A stretch of 64,000 nt of DNA from Marivivens niveibacter (GTDB taxonomy: Bacteria > Pseudomonadota > Alphaproteobacteria > Rhodobacterales > Rhodobacteraceae): assembly GCF_002150005.2 (NCBI RefSeq), contig NZ_MSPP01000001.1, positions 930,001 through 994,000 of the forward strand. The letters run 5' to 3'. How positions within the stretch are numbered: the first letter of the stretch is position 1; every line of letters begins with the position of its first letter. Below are positions 54,812 to 64,000 of this stretch, piece by piece. Below the pieces are notes generated by a model. That model was not told the origin of the DNA. It was given only the letters and a program-made list of their open reading frames with translations, and did no database searches. The translations under genes were made by a program, and so were the position numbers.

Positions 54812-55972
54812 TTACGAATTCAGTTCGTAACCGCGTTCACCATGTACGGCCAAATCCAGACCGTTGGTTTCGGTTTCTTCATCAACGCGCAGGCCAAAGA
54901 TCGCTTTGACAACGTAGATGATGATCAGCGTACCAACGATGGTAAAGACACCCACAACAGCCAGACCAGTCAGCTGAGCGGCCCAAGTTGCGCCACCAAA
55001 AACAGCGATCATGATCGTGCCGAAGATACCGCCAACGCCGTGAACCGCGAACACATCCAGCGAGTCGTCGATTTTCAGTTTGTCGCGGATTAGGACCACA
55101 GCTTCTTGGCATAGGATACCCGCCACACCGCCGATGATCAGGGCTTCAACAGGACCGACCGAACCGGCTGCTGGGGTGATCGAAGCCAGACCAGCGATCG
55201 AACCGGTAACAATCGAAACCAGCGATGCACGACCAAATTTGATGCGTTCCCACAGCGCCCAAGTCAGCGAGGCAGTCGCAGCCGACAGATGGGTTACAGT
55301 GATTGCCATCGCGGCCGATCCGTCAGCAGCCAGCGCCGAACCACCGTTAAAGCCGAACCAACCAACCCACAGCATGCCTGCGCCAACAAAGACCAGACCT
55401 GGGTTGTGCGGAGGTGTATGTTTGGTTTTGCGTGGGCCCAGAACCAGCGCCAGCAGGATTGCAGCCAAACCAGCTGTTTCGTGAACAACGATGCCGCCCG
55501 CGAAATCAACGACGCCCATTTCAGCCAAGAAACCGCCGCCCCAAATCCAGTGCACAACTGGTGCGTAGATCAGCAGCATCCATGCAGCCGAAAACGCCAG
55601 AACAAAGCCAAAGCCGATACGTTCAACATATGCACCTACGATCAGTGCAGGGGTGATAACAGCGAATGTCATCTGGAACGCAAAGAACAGGATTTCAGGG
55701 ATCGTACCAGACAGGCTGTCTGCATCGACGCCAGTTAGGAACAATTTGGACAGGCCGCCCCAATATGCACCTTCGCCACCAAAGGCGATTGTATATCCTG
55801 CGATCATCCACAGAACGCTCATCAAACATGCGATTGCGAAACAGTGCATGAAAACACTCAGTACGTTACGAGCGCGCACAAGGCCCCCGTAAAATAGCGC
55901 AAGGCCGGGCAGTGTCATGAACAACACCAAGGCCGTTGCAACAAGAATCCAGGCGGTATCCGCTCCGTTCAT
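54812..55972 (-). CDS. amtB: Ammonium transporter AmtB
   Basis: Inner-membrane ammonium channel, 386 residues, eleven helices. The twin pore histidines are present: His164 in GGIVVHETAGL and His311 in FAVHGVGGIFG; the phenylalanine gate region FAFQMTFAVITPAL and ARNVLSVFMHC (N-terminal) are also conserved. Translation starts at MNGADTAWILVATAL without an extra signal peptide in this reading. No glnK lies next to it, unlike the usual glnK-amtB pair. NtrBC and NtrY, encoded 4 kb away, are the expected regulators. A TGCTG/CAGCA repeat is found 80-105 bases upstream. Confidence 0.95.
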   Translation of the reverse strand: MNGADTAWILVATALVLFMTLPGLALFYGGLVRARNVLSVFMHCFAIACLMSVLWMIAGYTIAFGGEGAYWGGLSKLFLTGVDADSLSGTIPEILFFAFQMTFAVITPALIVGAYVERIGFGFVLAFSAAWMLLIYAPVVHWIWGGGFLAEMGVVDFAGGIVVHETAGLAAILLALVLGPRKTKHTPPHNPGLVFVGAGMLWVGWFGFNGGSALAADGSAAMAITVTHLSAATASLTWALWERIKFGRASLVSIVTGSIAGLASITPAAGSVGPVEALIIGGVAGILCQEAVVLIRDKLKIDDSLDVFAVHGVGGIFGTIMIAVFGGATWAAQLTGLAVVGVFTIVGTLIIIYVVKAIFGLRVDEETETNGLDLAVHGERGYELNS

Positions 55973-56053
55973 TGTCCCACTCCTATAGGTTTTCCCATTC
56001 TTCGTGGGCCAAAAGGCGGATTCCCTACGCTTAGGAAAGTGGCAATGTGATTT

Positions 56054-56075
56054 TGCTGTGCATATTTTTGCAGCA
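56054..56075. promoter_or_regulatory. Inverted repeat TGCTG-N12-CAGCA upstream of amtB
   Basis: TGCTG (56054-56058) and CAGCA (56071-56075) with a 12-base spacer lie 82-103 bases upstream of the amtB start. It does not match the Rhodobacter NtrC pattern I recall (CGCC-N9-GGC) or the E. coli one, so the regulator is open. Confidence 0.3.
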
Positions 56076-56126
56076 GTTTGTATAATGATTAAAATTTAAT
56101 CAATAAAATAGGTCTATGAACGCTTT

Positions 56127-56606
56127 TTAATCGTTTAGGTGATCGATTTCAGTAATGAGCATCTGTAATGCGTGGTTCTTGGCCGCCCCGCGGACGTTCA
56201 ACCTTCCGATTGCACCAAATTCGATGGTTTCTACTTTGACGTTCTGCTTAATTGTTACGCCAAAGCAGACTCGGCCTTCGGGCTTATAGTCTGATCCACC
56301 GGGGCCAGCGATGCCGGTAATGGATACAGCAACTGTTGCATTGGAGTTGGCAATAGCGCCCAGCGCCATTTCGCGTGCGACCTCTTCGCTTACTGCGCCG
56401 TGGTCGGACAACGTCTGGGCATTAACGCCCAACATCTCGATCTTTGCTTCGTTGGTATAGGTGACAAAACCGCGATCCAAAATGGCAGAGCTGCCCGCGA
56501 TGTCGGTGATTGCTGCCGAAACCATACCCCCAGTGCAGCTTTCGGCTGTGGCAATCACGACACCTTTGGCTTTGGCGATGGTCAGTAAGGTTTCGGCTAA
56601 GGTCAT
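56127..56606 (-). CDS. pncC: CinA C-terminal-type nicotinamide-nucleotide amidohydrolase (PncC)
   Basis: 159 residues, the stand-alone PncC/CinA-C domain that deamidates nicotinamide mononucleotide. Motifs: [22 protein letters not shown] (catalytic Ser in SCTGG), [35 protein letters not shown]. The nucleotide-binding COG1058 domain of full CinA is missing, as in many proteobacteria. The first base overlaps the stop of pgpA (TAATG). Part of ispDF-pgpA-pncC. Confidence 0.92.
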   Translation of the reverse strand: MTLAETLLTIAKAKGVVIATAESCTGGMVSAAITDIAGSSAILDRGFVTYTNEAKIEMLGVNAQTLSDHGAVSEEVAREMALGAIANSNATVAVSITGIAGPGGSDYKPEGRVCFGVTIKQNVKVETIEFGAIGRLNVRGAAKNHALQMLITEIDHLND

Positions 56607-57103
56607 TACATCAACACCAGATGTGAAAACGCTGCCAATGCGCTGGACGCGATCGCAGCAAAAACACCTGCGATGACATCATCCAGCATGACGCCAGTTG
56701 CGTCGCCGCGTTTGTCAGCAGTGCCGACAGGGCCTGGTTTCCAGATGTCGAACAGGCGGAACAAGACAAAGGCGGCGATCCAACCTGGCCAAAGGCGTGT
56801 GATATCCGCACCCATCATGGTGGCGCCGAAAACAACAGGCAGCAGGGCGATCCATTGACCGACAACTTCGTCAATAACGACCTCGGATGGATCGTGGTCG
56901 GCTTTGCCTGCGGTATAAATGGCGGTTGCTTTAATCCCAATAACGTAAGCCACGATAATCATTGCAGCGAACAGGACGGCGCCACCAATTTGATACAGCA
57001 CCCAGGCCAGCGGTAGGGCTGCCAGCGAGCCCCAAGTGCCAGGGGCAGGGCGCATGAGCCCGACATAAGCGACGGTTGCGACAGGTTTGGCCCAAGCGGT
57101 CAT
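56606..57103 (-). CDS. pgpA: Phosphatidylglycerophosphatase A
   Basis: Removes phosphate from phosphatidylglycerophosphate to give phosphatidylglycerol; inner membrane. 165 residues, four hydrophobic segments, with the PgpA features [36 protein letters not shown] (metal-binding acidic residues) and [20 protein letters not shown] with LDDVIAGV after it. The start overlaps the ispDF stop by 4 bases and pncC overlaps its own end, so the three genes are coupled. Confidence 0.94.
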   Translation of the reverse strand: MTAWAKPVATVAYVGLMRPAPGTWGSLAALPLAWVLYQIGGAVLFAAMIIVAYVIGIKATAIYTAGKADHDPSEVVIDEVVGQWIALLPVVFGATMMGADITRLWPGWIAAFVLFRLFDIWKPGPVGTADKRGDATGVMLDDVIAGVFAAIASSALAAFSHLVLM

Positions 57104-58221
57104 AGTTTCACCAATGTTGCTGTTGCGATGGATGCGATGCCTTCTTCACGGCCTGTGAACCCAAGCCGTTCGGATGTCGTGGCTTTGACGCTGACACGAT
57201 CTGGGTTTAGGCCCATGATGCGCGCCATTTCGGCCTTCATCGATGGTCCGTGGGGTCCGATCTTCGGGCGCTCGCAAATTAATGTGCAATCGACATGTGT
57301 AATCGTGAAGCCGCGTTCGCGGGCCAGCGCGCAAGCGTGTTCCAGAAAAATGTGACTGGCTGCGCCTTTCCATTGCGGATCGGTCGGCGGGAAATGCTGG
57401 CCAATGTCACCATCGCCCAGCGCGCCGTAAATCGCGTCTGTCACAGCGTGCATCCCAACGTCGGCGTCCGAATGCCCCTTTAGTTTCTTAGTGTGGGGTA
57501 TTTTGACGCCGCACAGCCAGACGTGATCGCCGTCTTCAAATGCATGTACGTCGTATCCGTTGCCTGTTCGGATATCCATATTGGTCCTTAATATCATCTC
57601 GGCCCGAGCAAAATCGTTGGGCGTGGTTATTTTCATATTGGCTTCATCGCCTTGCGTGATGCAAACATCAATGCCTGCAAGGCGTGCAATTTCTACATCG
57701 TCGGCTGCGTCCGCCGTTGCAGTCTCATGTGCGTTCAAAATCGCAGTGTAAATGAAACCTTGGGGTGTTTGCGCGCGATAAAGGCCAGATCGGTCTTGAG
57801 TGTCCGTGACAACACTATCAACGCCGCGCCATAGCGCATCAGTCACCGCCATTGCTGGTGCGGCACCATCGTGAATATCCAACGCTGAAATCACGTCGTT
57901 TATGACGTGTTTAGGCGTCAAAGGGCGCGCGGCATCGTGGATAAGCACCTTGTGCGGCGCAAGTTCACGCAATGCGTTCAACCCTGCCAAAGCAGACTCT
58001 GATCGTGTCGCCCCGCCTGCGACCAAGATGCAGTTAGAAAATTCTGCTGCACGATCAAAATCGTCGGGATGTAAAACCAGCACACAATGATCGCATTGGT
58101 TAAAACGCTCGACGGTGTGGGATAGTATCGTACGCCCACCCAGCATTTGCCATTGTTTTGGGATTGGCCCGCCCGCGCGGGTACCGCGGCCAGCGGCAAC
58201 AATGATCGCGGCTATGGTCAT
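57100..58221 (-). CDS. ispDF: Bifunctional IspD/IspF isoprenoid enzyme
   Basis: Fusion of two non-adjacent MEP-pathway steps: CDP-ME synthase and MECDP synthase. The IspD part (about 1-215) carries [20 protein letters not shown] and [15 protein letters not shown]; the IspF part (about 216-373) starts [20 protein letters not shown] and has [35 protein letters not shown] and the terminal [19 protein letters not shown], all with metal-ligand Asp-x-His intact. 373 residues. The fused form is common in alphaproteobacteria. Divergent from dusB. Confidence 0.97.
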   Translation of the reverse strand: MTIAAIIVAAGRGTRAGGPIPKQWQMLGGRTILSHTVERFNQCDHCVLVLHPDDFDRAAEFSNCILVAGGATRSESALAGLNALRELAPHKVLIHDAARPLTPKHVINDVISALDIHDGAAPAMAVTDALWRGVDSVVTDTQDRSGLYRAQTPQGFIYTAILNAHETATADAADDVEIARLAGIDVCITQGDEANMKITTPNDFARAEMILRTNMDIRTGNGYDVHAFEDGDHVWLCGVKIPHTKKLKGHSDADVGMHAVTDAIYGALGDGDIGQHFPPTDPQWKGAASHIFLEHACALARERGFTITHVDCTLICERPKIGPHGPSMKAEMARIMGLNPDRVSVKATTSERLGFTGREEGIASIATATLVKL

Positions 58222-58403
58222 CTTGGCCCCTTTATATTCTGCATCTGATGTTTAAGCCGTCCGTGGGGGACAGGCAAATCCTGATAGCAAGACGGGCTAT
58301 TTGATTAATATTTGTGCAATTGCATCTAAATGATTAAAAAAATCGCCCGCTTTCGTTGTGGCAGTTGCTGCAATTGTCTAGATCACTATCGAACGCACAA
58401 CAA

Positions 58404-59411
58404 ATGAGCAATTTCTTGCGAATTCGTGATTCCTTACATATCGGCGATGTCGCTTTGTCGCCGGTTGTCGCCTTGGCCCCTTTGGCGGGTATTACCGATT
58501 TGCCGTTTCGGCAGCTTGTCGGTCGTTTTGGCGCGGGATGGGTTGTGTCTGAAATGGTCGCAAGCCAAGAGATGATACAAGCAAAACCGGGTGTCCGCGA
58601 ACGTGCCGAGTTGGGGTATGATCAAGCGAACACAGCGGTGCAGATTGCAGGTCGTGATGCCTATTGGATGTCCGAAGCCGCGAAAATGATCGAAGCAAAC
58701 GGTGCGCGCCTGATTGACATCAACATGGGTTGCCCCGCGAAAAAGGTGACGAACGGTTATTCGGGTTCGGCATTGCTAAAAGATTTGGATCACGCGCTGA
58801 CCTTGATCGAAGCGGTGGTTGATGCGGTCGATATTCCTGTGACGTTGAAAACGCGCCTTGGTTGGGACGACAACCTATTGAACGCGCCTACGCTTGCGGA
58901 ACGGGCGGAAAACGCGGGGATCAAATTGATTACGATCCACGGGCGCACGCGTTGCCAATTTTACAAAGGCGCCGCCGATTGGGCCGCGATTGCGAATGTA
59001 CGTAAAGCTGTATCCATTCCCGTAGTGGCCAATGGCGATATTGTTGATGCGAAAACTGCCCAGAAAGCGTTGGATCAATCGGGCGCGGACGGCGTGATGA
59101 TCGGACGCGGTGCGCAAGGGCGACCATGGCTGTTGGCGCAAGTCGCTGCAGAATTGTCGGGTGAGACACCACCCGAAACACCAAGCGTTGAAGAAATTAT
59201 AGATTTGGTATCAGAGCATTACGAAGCAATGCTCGATTTTTATGGAATAGAATTAGGCACTCGCGTCGCGCGTAAACATTTAGGGTGGTATATGGATGAC
59301 GCCAATCCGTCCGCAGATTTGCGCCGTTCGGTTTTGACCGAAAAAAATCCGGCAAAGGTATTGTCCTTACTGCCTGACGCGTTGACCCCGAACACTCAGG
59401 TTGCGGCATGA
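58404..59411 (+). CDS. dusB: tRNA-dihydrouridine synthase (DusB/NifR3)
   Basis: FMN-dependent reduction of uridines in tRNA. 335 residues from ATG 58404 (an ATG at 58356 adds 16 non-conserved residues). Barrel motifs: ALAPLAGITDLPFRQL, catalytic Cys in NMGCPAKKVTNGYSGSALL, ITIHGRTRCQFYKG, VANGDIVDA and GVMIGRGAQGRPWLL. The C-terminal tRNA-binding helical domain includes RKHLGWYMDD. First gene of the classic dusB(nifR3)-ntrB-ntrC operon; it overlaps ntrB by 4 bases. Confidence 0.96.
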   Translation: MSNFLRIRDSLHIGDVALSPVVALAPLAGITDLPFRQLVGRFGAGWVVSEMVASQEMIQAKPGVRERAELGYDQANTAVQIAGRDAYWMSEAAKMIEANGARLIDINMGCPAKKVTNGYSGSALLKDLDHALTLIEAVVDAVDIPVTLKTRLGWDDNLLNAPTLAERAENAGIKLITIHGRTRCQFYKGAADWAAIANVRKAVSIPVVANGDIVDAKTAQKALDQSGADGVMIGRGAQGRPWLLAQVAAELSGETPPETPSVEEIIDLVSEHYEAMLDFYGIELGTRVARKHLGWYMDDANPSADLRRSVLTEKNPAKVLSLLPDALTPNTQVAA

Positions 59412-60490
59412 TTAACGACCAGAATTTATGGAATTCTTTGCCCGTCCCAGCGCTGTTGCTGGGCGGAGATGACACGATTTTAGAAAGTAACCCTTCGGCG
59501 GAAAGTTTTCTAAACATGTCGTCGCGGTCATTGGTTGGGTCCAACGTCTGGGAAAAGGTCATGGTCGACGCCCCGATCGAAGAGGCCTTTGAGCGCGCCC
59601 GTGTCAATCGATCATCGTTGTTCGTAAACGACATCGATGTGGGGTCCGGCGAACGTGCGCCATTGCAGTGCAACATTCAGTTTGCACCGCTTCAGGGATC
59701 GAATGACGGAATGCTCATGATGATTTCGCCGCGTGAAATCGCCAGCCGCATGACCGTGAACACATCATCGAACAAGGCGGCTAAATCGGCCATCGGCATG
59801 GCCGAGATGTTAGCTCATGAAATCAAAAACCCTTTGGCTGGTATCACAGGCGCCGCACAGTTGTTGTCGATGAACCTAGATAGCGACGATCAGGAAATGA
59901 CTGACCTAATCGTGGATGAATGCCGGCGCATCGTGAAATTGCTGGAACAGGTTGAACAGTTCGGCAACCTGCGTCCGCCGCTGTTGAAACCCGTTAATAT
60001 TCACGACGTTCTTGATCGTGCACGCCAATCAGCTTCGGTTGGGTTTGGCGCCCATATGCTGTTCGTCGAAGACTACGATCCTTCGCTGCCTTTGACGATG
60101 GCGGATGCGGATCAGCTGCTACAGGTATTTTTGAACCTGCTGAAGAACGCGTCCGAGGCAGGCGGCGCAGGCGGGTCTGTTCGGCTGCACACGTTCTATG
60201 ACGCGTCTTTGCGTGTTCGTAAAAATGATGGGACCCATGCGCGTTTGCCGCTTCAGGTCGAAATTATCGATGATGGCCCGGGTTTGCCGCCTGAAATCGC
60301 AGCAGATGTTTTTGAACCTTTTGTTTCGGGGCGTGAAAATGGCACCGGCCTTGGGCTGGCTTTGGTTTCGAAACTGATCGGGGATGTTGGCGGCTGGATT
60401 TCGGTCGACTCGGTTCCCGGCAAAACAAAATTCCGCATCTCTTTGCCAGTTGCACCAAATGATATTCAATTAAGTGATGGAGACCACTAA
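59408..60490 (+). CDS. ntrB: Nitrogen-regulation sensor kinase NtrB (GlnL)
   Basis: Cytoplasmic PII-controlled histidine kinase/phosphatase for NtrC. Its PAS domain is at about 5-110, the phospho-acceptor His137 lies in [12 protein letters not shown], and the HATPase domain has [25 protein letters not shown] and [12 protein letters not shown]. No membrane segments. 360 residues is normal. Coupled with dusB by a 4-base overlap and with ntrC by a one-base TAATG overlap, so the three proteins are made together. Confidence 0.96.
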   Translation: MINDQNLWNSLPVPALLLGGDDTILESNPSAESFLNMSSRSLVGSNVWEKVMVDAPIEEAFERARVNRSSLFVNDIDVGSGERAPLQCNIQFAPLQGSNDGMLMMISPREIASRMTVNTSSNKAAKSAIGMAEMLAHEIKNPLAGITGAAQLLSMNLDSDDQEMTDLIVDECRRIVKLLEQVEQFGNLRPPLLKPVNIHDVLDRARQSASVGFGAHMLFVEDYDPSLPLTMADADQLLQVFLNLLKNASEAGGAGGSVRLHTFYDASLRVRKNDGTHARLPLQVEIIDDGPGLPPEIAADVFEPFVSGRENGTGLGLALVSKLIGDVGGWISVDSVPGKTKFRISLPVAPNDIQLSDGDH

Positions 60491-61854
60491 TGGACGGCAC
60501 AGTACTAGTCGCCGACGACGACCGCACGATCCGCACGGTTCTAACCCAAGCGTTGACCCGTGCAGGCTGTAAGGTACATGCGACATCGTCTTTGGTCACA
60601 TTGATGCGCTGGGTCGAAGAGGGCAAAGGCGATTTGGTTATTTCCGATGTGGTCATGCCCGACGGGAACGGCCTAGAGCAGTTGCCAAAAATCGCCGAGG
60701 CACGCCCTGGTTTGCCAGTGATCGTGATTTCCGCGCAGAACACCATCATGACAGCGATCCAAGCGGCAGAAGCAGACGCGTACGATTATCTGCCAAAGCC
60801 ATTCGACCTGCCTGACCTAATGAAACGCGCAGCCCGCGCGCTAGAGGTCAAACGCCGCGCACCAACCGCGCGAACCGAAGGCGAAGATCGCACCAGCGAC
60901 CTGCCGTTGGTCGGACGCACCAGCGGGATGCAAGAGCTATATCGCCTTGTTGCGCGGGTCATGAACACGCAGCTGACCGTTCTAATCACAGGCGAAAGCG
61001 GTACTGGTAAATCCCTTATTGCGCGTTCGATCCATGATTTGTCGGATCGTCGTAGCTTGCCTTTTGTTGTTGTCGCGCCGGGTGATTTGCAGGGGATGGA
61101 TGGCCCATCCGCCGTCCTGTCCCGCGCCAAAGGTGGATCGATCCTTTTCGACGAAGTCGGCGATATGGATCACGACAGTCAGGCCCGTATCGTTCGGATG
61201 CTGGACACTTTGGGTGATAATGCGCCGCGCATCATGGCGACATCGCAGGCTGACCTGATGTCGCGGATGGAGGCGGGCGAATTCCGCGAGGATCTATTCT
61301 ATCGACTTTCGGGCGTGACAATTAACGTACCGTCGCTGCGGGAACGCGTTGACGACATTGCCTTGCTGGCAGACCATTTCTTGACCCGTGCGGAACGTGA
61401 CGGCATGCCTGTTCGCCATCTGTCGCAATCGGCACTGGATCTGGCCCGCGCATACAGCTGGCCCGGTAACGTTCGTCAGTTGGAAAATGCCATTCGCCGG
61501 CTGGTTGTCACTGCCGCCGAAGAGGAAATTACCCGTCCGGAAATGGAATCGATCCTCAACAGCCAACCCGCGATGGAGCCTTTGCGCAGTGGCGATGCTG
61601 GCGACAAACTGTCAGCGTCCGTTGCAAAACACCTGCGCCGTTATTTCGATCTACATGGCGGCGTGTTGCCTCCTCCTGGTTTGCACCAGCGCATTTTGAA
61701 AGAGGTGGAAACCCCGCTGATCGAAATCGCATTGGATGCGACAGGCGGAAATCAGGCTAAATGTGCCGATTTGCTGGGGATCAACCGCAATACTTTGCGC
61801 AAAAAGATCACAGAGCTAGATATCCGCGTGACACGGCGCCGTAAGTTGATGTAA
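60490..61854 (+). CDS. ntrC: Nitrogen-regulation response regulator NtrC lacking the GAFTGA loop
   Basis: 454 residues: receiver domain (phospho-acceptor Asp53, in ISDVVMPDG), AAA+ domain with Walker [16 protein letters not shown] (about 167-181) and Walker [11 protein letters not shown] (217-226), then a Fis-type helix-turn-helix ([15 protein letters not shown], about 433-447). The stretch between Walker A and B is short ([20 protein letters not shown] and then SRAKGG) and has no GAFTGA motif, the sigma-54 contact loop. The same deletion is known from Rhodobacter capsulatus NtrC, which activates sigma-70 RNA polymerase instead. So this should be a sigma-70-type NtrC. Confidence 0.95.
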   Translation: MDGTVLVADDDRTIRTVLTQALTRAGCKVHATSSLVTLMRWVEEGKGDLVISDVVMPDGNGLEQLPKIAEARPGLPVIVISAQNTIMTAIQAAEADAYDYLPKPFDLPDLMKRAARALEVKRRAPTARTEGEDRTSDLPLVGRTSGMQELYRLVARVMNTQLTVLITGESGTGKSLIARSIHDLSDRRSLPFVVVAPGDLQGMDGPSAVLSRAKGGSILFDEVGDMDHDSQARIVRMLDTLGDNAPRIMATSQADLMSRMEAGEFREDLFYRLSGVTINVPSLRERVDDIALLADHFLTRAERDGMPVRHLSQSALDLARAYSWPGNVRQLENAIRRLVVTAAEEEITRPEMESILNSQPAMEPLRSGDAGDKLSASVAKHLRRYFDLHGGVLPPPGLHQRILKEVETPLIEIALDATGGNQAKCADLLGINRNTLRKKITELDIRVTRRRKLM

Positions 61855-61946
61855 ATTCGCCACACAACAGTTGCGAAAGAGTCGCACGGCTTTTCGCGAT
61901 ATAAAGGCGGTATCGGGCAAAGACCCGAAAAGTACAGGACGAACGA

Positions 61947-64000
61947 GTGTACCATTCCCTGCTGGGATCATGGGCTGCGCGGTTCAACCGTTGGCGGCGA
62001 AAGCGCATCGTCCAGAACGCGGCGACTTTGGGTCTTGTGATCCTAGGGCCAGTTCTGGTTGCGCTGACGTTTGTTGTTTTGGGGCCATTAGATCAGGGCG
62101 CAAGCGATAATGTCCTGCGCCTGACTTTGTTGGCCGATTTTATTTACATTACCGTTGTCGCTGCGCTGGTCATGCAGCGCGTTGCAAAGATGGTATCCGC
62201 GCGGCGTGCGCGTTCGGCTGGCTCTAGGCTCCACCTGCGTTTGACGGGCGTATTTGCCTTACTTGCGCTGATTCCGACGGTTTTGGTCGCGGTTTTTGCT
62301 GTGCTGTCTATCAACATGGGCCTAGAGGGATGGTTTTCGCAACGTGTGGGCACGGTTCTAAACAGTTCGTTGGCAGCTGCGCAGGCCTATAAAGACGAAC
62401 ACCGCCGTGAATTGACCCGCGATGGTATGGCGCTGGCCGCCTATATTAACCTAGAGCGGCAAAAAACGCCCTTTATGACCGATGGCGAAGTCCGCGAGGC
62501 ATTGGCCGCAGTTCAGGCAACCATCGACAGATCGCTTACCGAAGCGTTTGTGATTGATAGTGCAGGGGATTACCGCGCCCGCGCCGTTGGATCATATGAG
62601 TTCGATCTAGAACGCCTAACACCTGATCAGATCGCATTGGCCGATGAGTACGGCGTGTTGATTATCGAAGACTGGGATAACAACGAATTTCGGATCGTTA
62701 TTCCGTTAGAGAGTTTTTTAGATCGTTATCTTTACGTCAGCCGCGCGGTTGATGGTGATGTGTTGAACCTGCTGGATGAAACGGAACAGACGGTCACGCT
62801 GTATAACCAGCTAGAGAGCGAGCGCGGTCGATTACTGTTTGAATTCGGCCTGCTGTATTTGGGATTTGCTGTGATCCTTATCCTTGCGGCGATCTGGCTG
62901 GGTCTATGGTTCGCTGAACGATTGGCGCGTCCTGTCGGGCGGTTGGTGACTGCGGCGCACCGCGTCGGCGAAGGTGATTTGAACGTGCGTGTTCCTGAGA
63001 TCACGGGTGACGATGAAATCGCCATTTTGGGACGTGATTTCAACAAGATGACGTCCCAACTTAAAGCGCAGCGCGATACATTGTTGGAAAACACGCATCA
63101 AATTGAAGAACGCCGCCGTTTGTTCGATTCCGTGCTTACCTCGATCACGTCTGGCGTTGTTGGTTTGGACCCAGAAGGTCACATCACGTTCGTGAACAGA
63201 TCCGCCCAACGATTGCTGGATATGCATAGTGGGCAGCAAAACGTCGCTCTGTCTGTGGCTGTGCCCGAATTTTCTGACCTTTTGACATTGCTGCGCGACG
63301 AAAGCCGCGAAGTGGTTCAGGATCAGGTCAATCTGATCCGGTCAGGTAAACAAGAAACGTTGCTTGTACGTATGGGCACGCGTCGCAACAGCGACGGTTT
63401 GTTAGAAGGCTATGTTGTTGCATTCGACGACGTAACTGATTTGGTGACTGCGCAGCGGACAGCGGCGTGGGGAGACGTGGCCCGCCGTATCGCACACGAG
63501 ATCAAGAATCCTTTGACGCCAATCCAATTGTCCGCCGAACGGATCAAACGAAAGTTCGCGCCAAAGCTAGGCGATGACTCGGAAGTCTTAGAACAAATGA
63601 CCGAAGTTATTGTGCGTCAAACCAATGACTTGCGGCGCATCGTTGATGAATTTTCGAAATTTGCGCGTATGCCTGAACCACAAAAGGTCATTCATGATCT
63701 GGGTGTGATTTTGCGCGATATTGTTACGTTGCAAGAGGCAGGTCAGCCCGGTGTTATCATTCGTAGCCACATGGGCGACGGTCCATTTGCAGCTGATGTT
63801 GATGCGGCCATGATCGGGCAGGCGTTGACCAATTTGGTGAAAAACGCCGGCGAAGCGATCGAGACGCGAAAAGAAAGACAAAACTCGAATTTTTCCCCTG
63901 AAATTCGTGTCAGCATGACGCGTATGGATGATCGGGCAATGATTACGATTTCTGACAATGGCATCGGCCTACCCGAAGATCGGACGCGGCTGTTCGAACC
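61947..64000 (+). CDS. ntrY: Nitrogen-regulation sensor kinase NtrY, 3' part beyond the window
   Basis: 684 codons to the window end, starting with GTG at 61947 (AGGACGA site 4 bases upstream). N-terminal membrane sensor with about four helices and a periplasmic segment (about residues 15-330, including a large loop rich in acidic residues), then HAMP (about 330-385), PAS (about 395-495), and the HisKA domain with His517 in [12 protein letters not shown]. The HATPase domain follows with ALTNLVKNAGEAIE and SDNGIGLPEDR; the end of the domain is cut off. Usual NtrY is about 750 residues. Follows ntrC by 92 bases and pairs with NtrX, which should lie just beyond the edge. Confidence 0.95.
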   Translation, partial: MYHSLLGSWAARFNRWRRKRIVQNAATLGLVILGPVLVALTFVVLGPLDQGASDNVLRLTLLADFIYITVVAALVMQRVAKMVSARRARSAGSRLHLRLTGVFALLALIPTVLVAVFAVLSINMGLEGWFSQRVGTVLNSSLAAAQAYKDEHRRELTRDGMALAAYINLERQKTPFMTDGEVREALAAVQATIDRSLTEAFVIDSAGDYRARAVGSYEFDLERLTPDQIALADEYGVLIIEDWDNNEFRIVIPLESFLDRYLYVSRAVDGDVLNLLDETEQTVTLYNQLESERGRLLFEFGLLYLGFAVILILAAIWLGLWFAERLARPVGRLVTAAHRVGEGDLNVRVPEITGDDEIAILGRDFNKMTSQLKAQRDTLLENTHQIEERRRLFDSVLTSITSGVVGLDPEGHITFVNRSAQRLLDMHSGQQNVALSVAVPEFSDLLTLLRDESREVVQDQVNLIRSGKQETLLVRMGTRRNSDGLLEGYVVAFDDVTDLVTAQRTAAWGDVARRIAHEIKNPLTPIQLSAERIKRKFAPKLGDDSEVLEQMTEVIVRQTNDLRRIVDEFSKFARMPEPQKVIHDLGVILRDIVTLQEAGQPGVIIRSHMGDGPFAADVDAAMIGQALTNLVKNAGEAIETRKERQNSNFSPEIRVSMTRMDDRAMITISDNGIGLPEDRTRLFE

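Noticed and set aside
1-64000. tRNA, rRNA, CRISPR, insertion sequence, prophage or toxin-antitoxin module
   Set aside because: No cloverleaf-like segment, regular repeat-spacer pattern, transposase, integrase or phage gene was seen. The RatA name of the START protein at 54316 does not make it a toxin system.

Overview
The window is a 64 kb stretch of ordinary, gene-dense chromosome from an alphaproteobacterium of the order Rhodobacterales, most likely the marine Roseobacter group. This rests on gene order rather than any marker RNA: DUF177-rpmF-plsX-fabH-ihfA-merR; lptF-lptG-lptD-surA-pdxA-rsmA; dusB(nifR3)-ntrB-ntrC-ntrY; a fused ispDF; a DUF4167 gene behind prfA-prmC; and an NtrC that lacks the sigma-54 contact loop, as described for Rhodobacter capsulatus. 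I saw no tRNA, rRNA, CRISPR array, insertion sequence, prophage or replication origin. Coding density is about 95 percent.

Layout. 1-3.5 kb (minus): lipid and ribosome operon DUF177, rpmF, plsX, fabH, ihfA and the first 25 codons of a MerR-type regulator. 3.6-6.7 kb (plus): bamE, olsB-like acyltransferase, Uup-like ABC-F ATPase. 6.8-9.1 kb (minus): small membrane protein, an orphan iron-binding periplasmic protein preceded by a palindromic box, mazG. 9.1-15.1 kb (plus): M20 amidohydrolase, agmatinase family, DUF1499, prfA, prmC, DUF4167, tag. 15.1-22.4 kb (minus): the LPS-export and outer-membrane biogenesis operon lptF-lptG-lptD-surA-pdxA-rsmA. 22.5-25.0 kb (plus): pepA, holC, GFA-family protein. 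25.0-28.1 kb (minus): retropepsin-like protease, MarC, second ABC-F. 28.2 kb: ndk. 28.7-31.6 kb (minus): a membrane hybrid histidine kinase overlapping a TfoX-C-domain gene. 32.1-38.0 kb (plus): complete urea ABC transporter urtABCDE. 38.0-46.2 kb (minus): TetR regulator, ppk2, alpha/beta hydrolase, metA, a P-loop ATPase, a DMT exporter, a FadL-type porin, guaA. 46.4-49.6 kb: MttB-superfamily protein, DUF6477, DUF6456. 49.7-52.4 kb (minus): peroxiredoxin, then a chemoreceptor gene overlapping an MHYT-domain gene. 52.6-58.2 kb: lipA, hpt, RatA/COQ10-like, amtB, pncC/cinA, pgpA, ispDF. 58.4-64.0 kb (plus): dusB-ntrB-ntrC-ntrY, with ntrY running off the end.

Two themes connect genes. One is envelope building: BamE, LptDFG, SurA, PlsX/FabH, OlsB, PgpA and FadL cover outer-membrane protein assembly, lipopolysaccharide export and phospholipid or ornithine-lipid supply. 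The other is nitrogen: a urea importer, an ammonium channel, and the NtrBC and NtrY sensors that normally control such genes, although no urease genes lie in the window.

Most of the window is conserved core genome. The parts most worth a second look are the overlapping chemoreceptor/MHYT pair (possible split receptor), the overlapping hybrid-kinase/TfoX-C pair, a terminator sitting directly on the leader of tag, a hairpin between urtA and urtB, several unexplained palindromes upstream of single genes, and an 80-base very GC-rich palindromic segment between lipA and hpt. None of these is proven novel from sequence alone.
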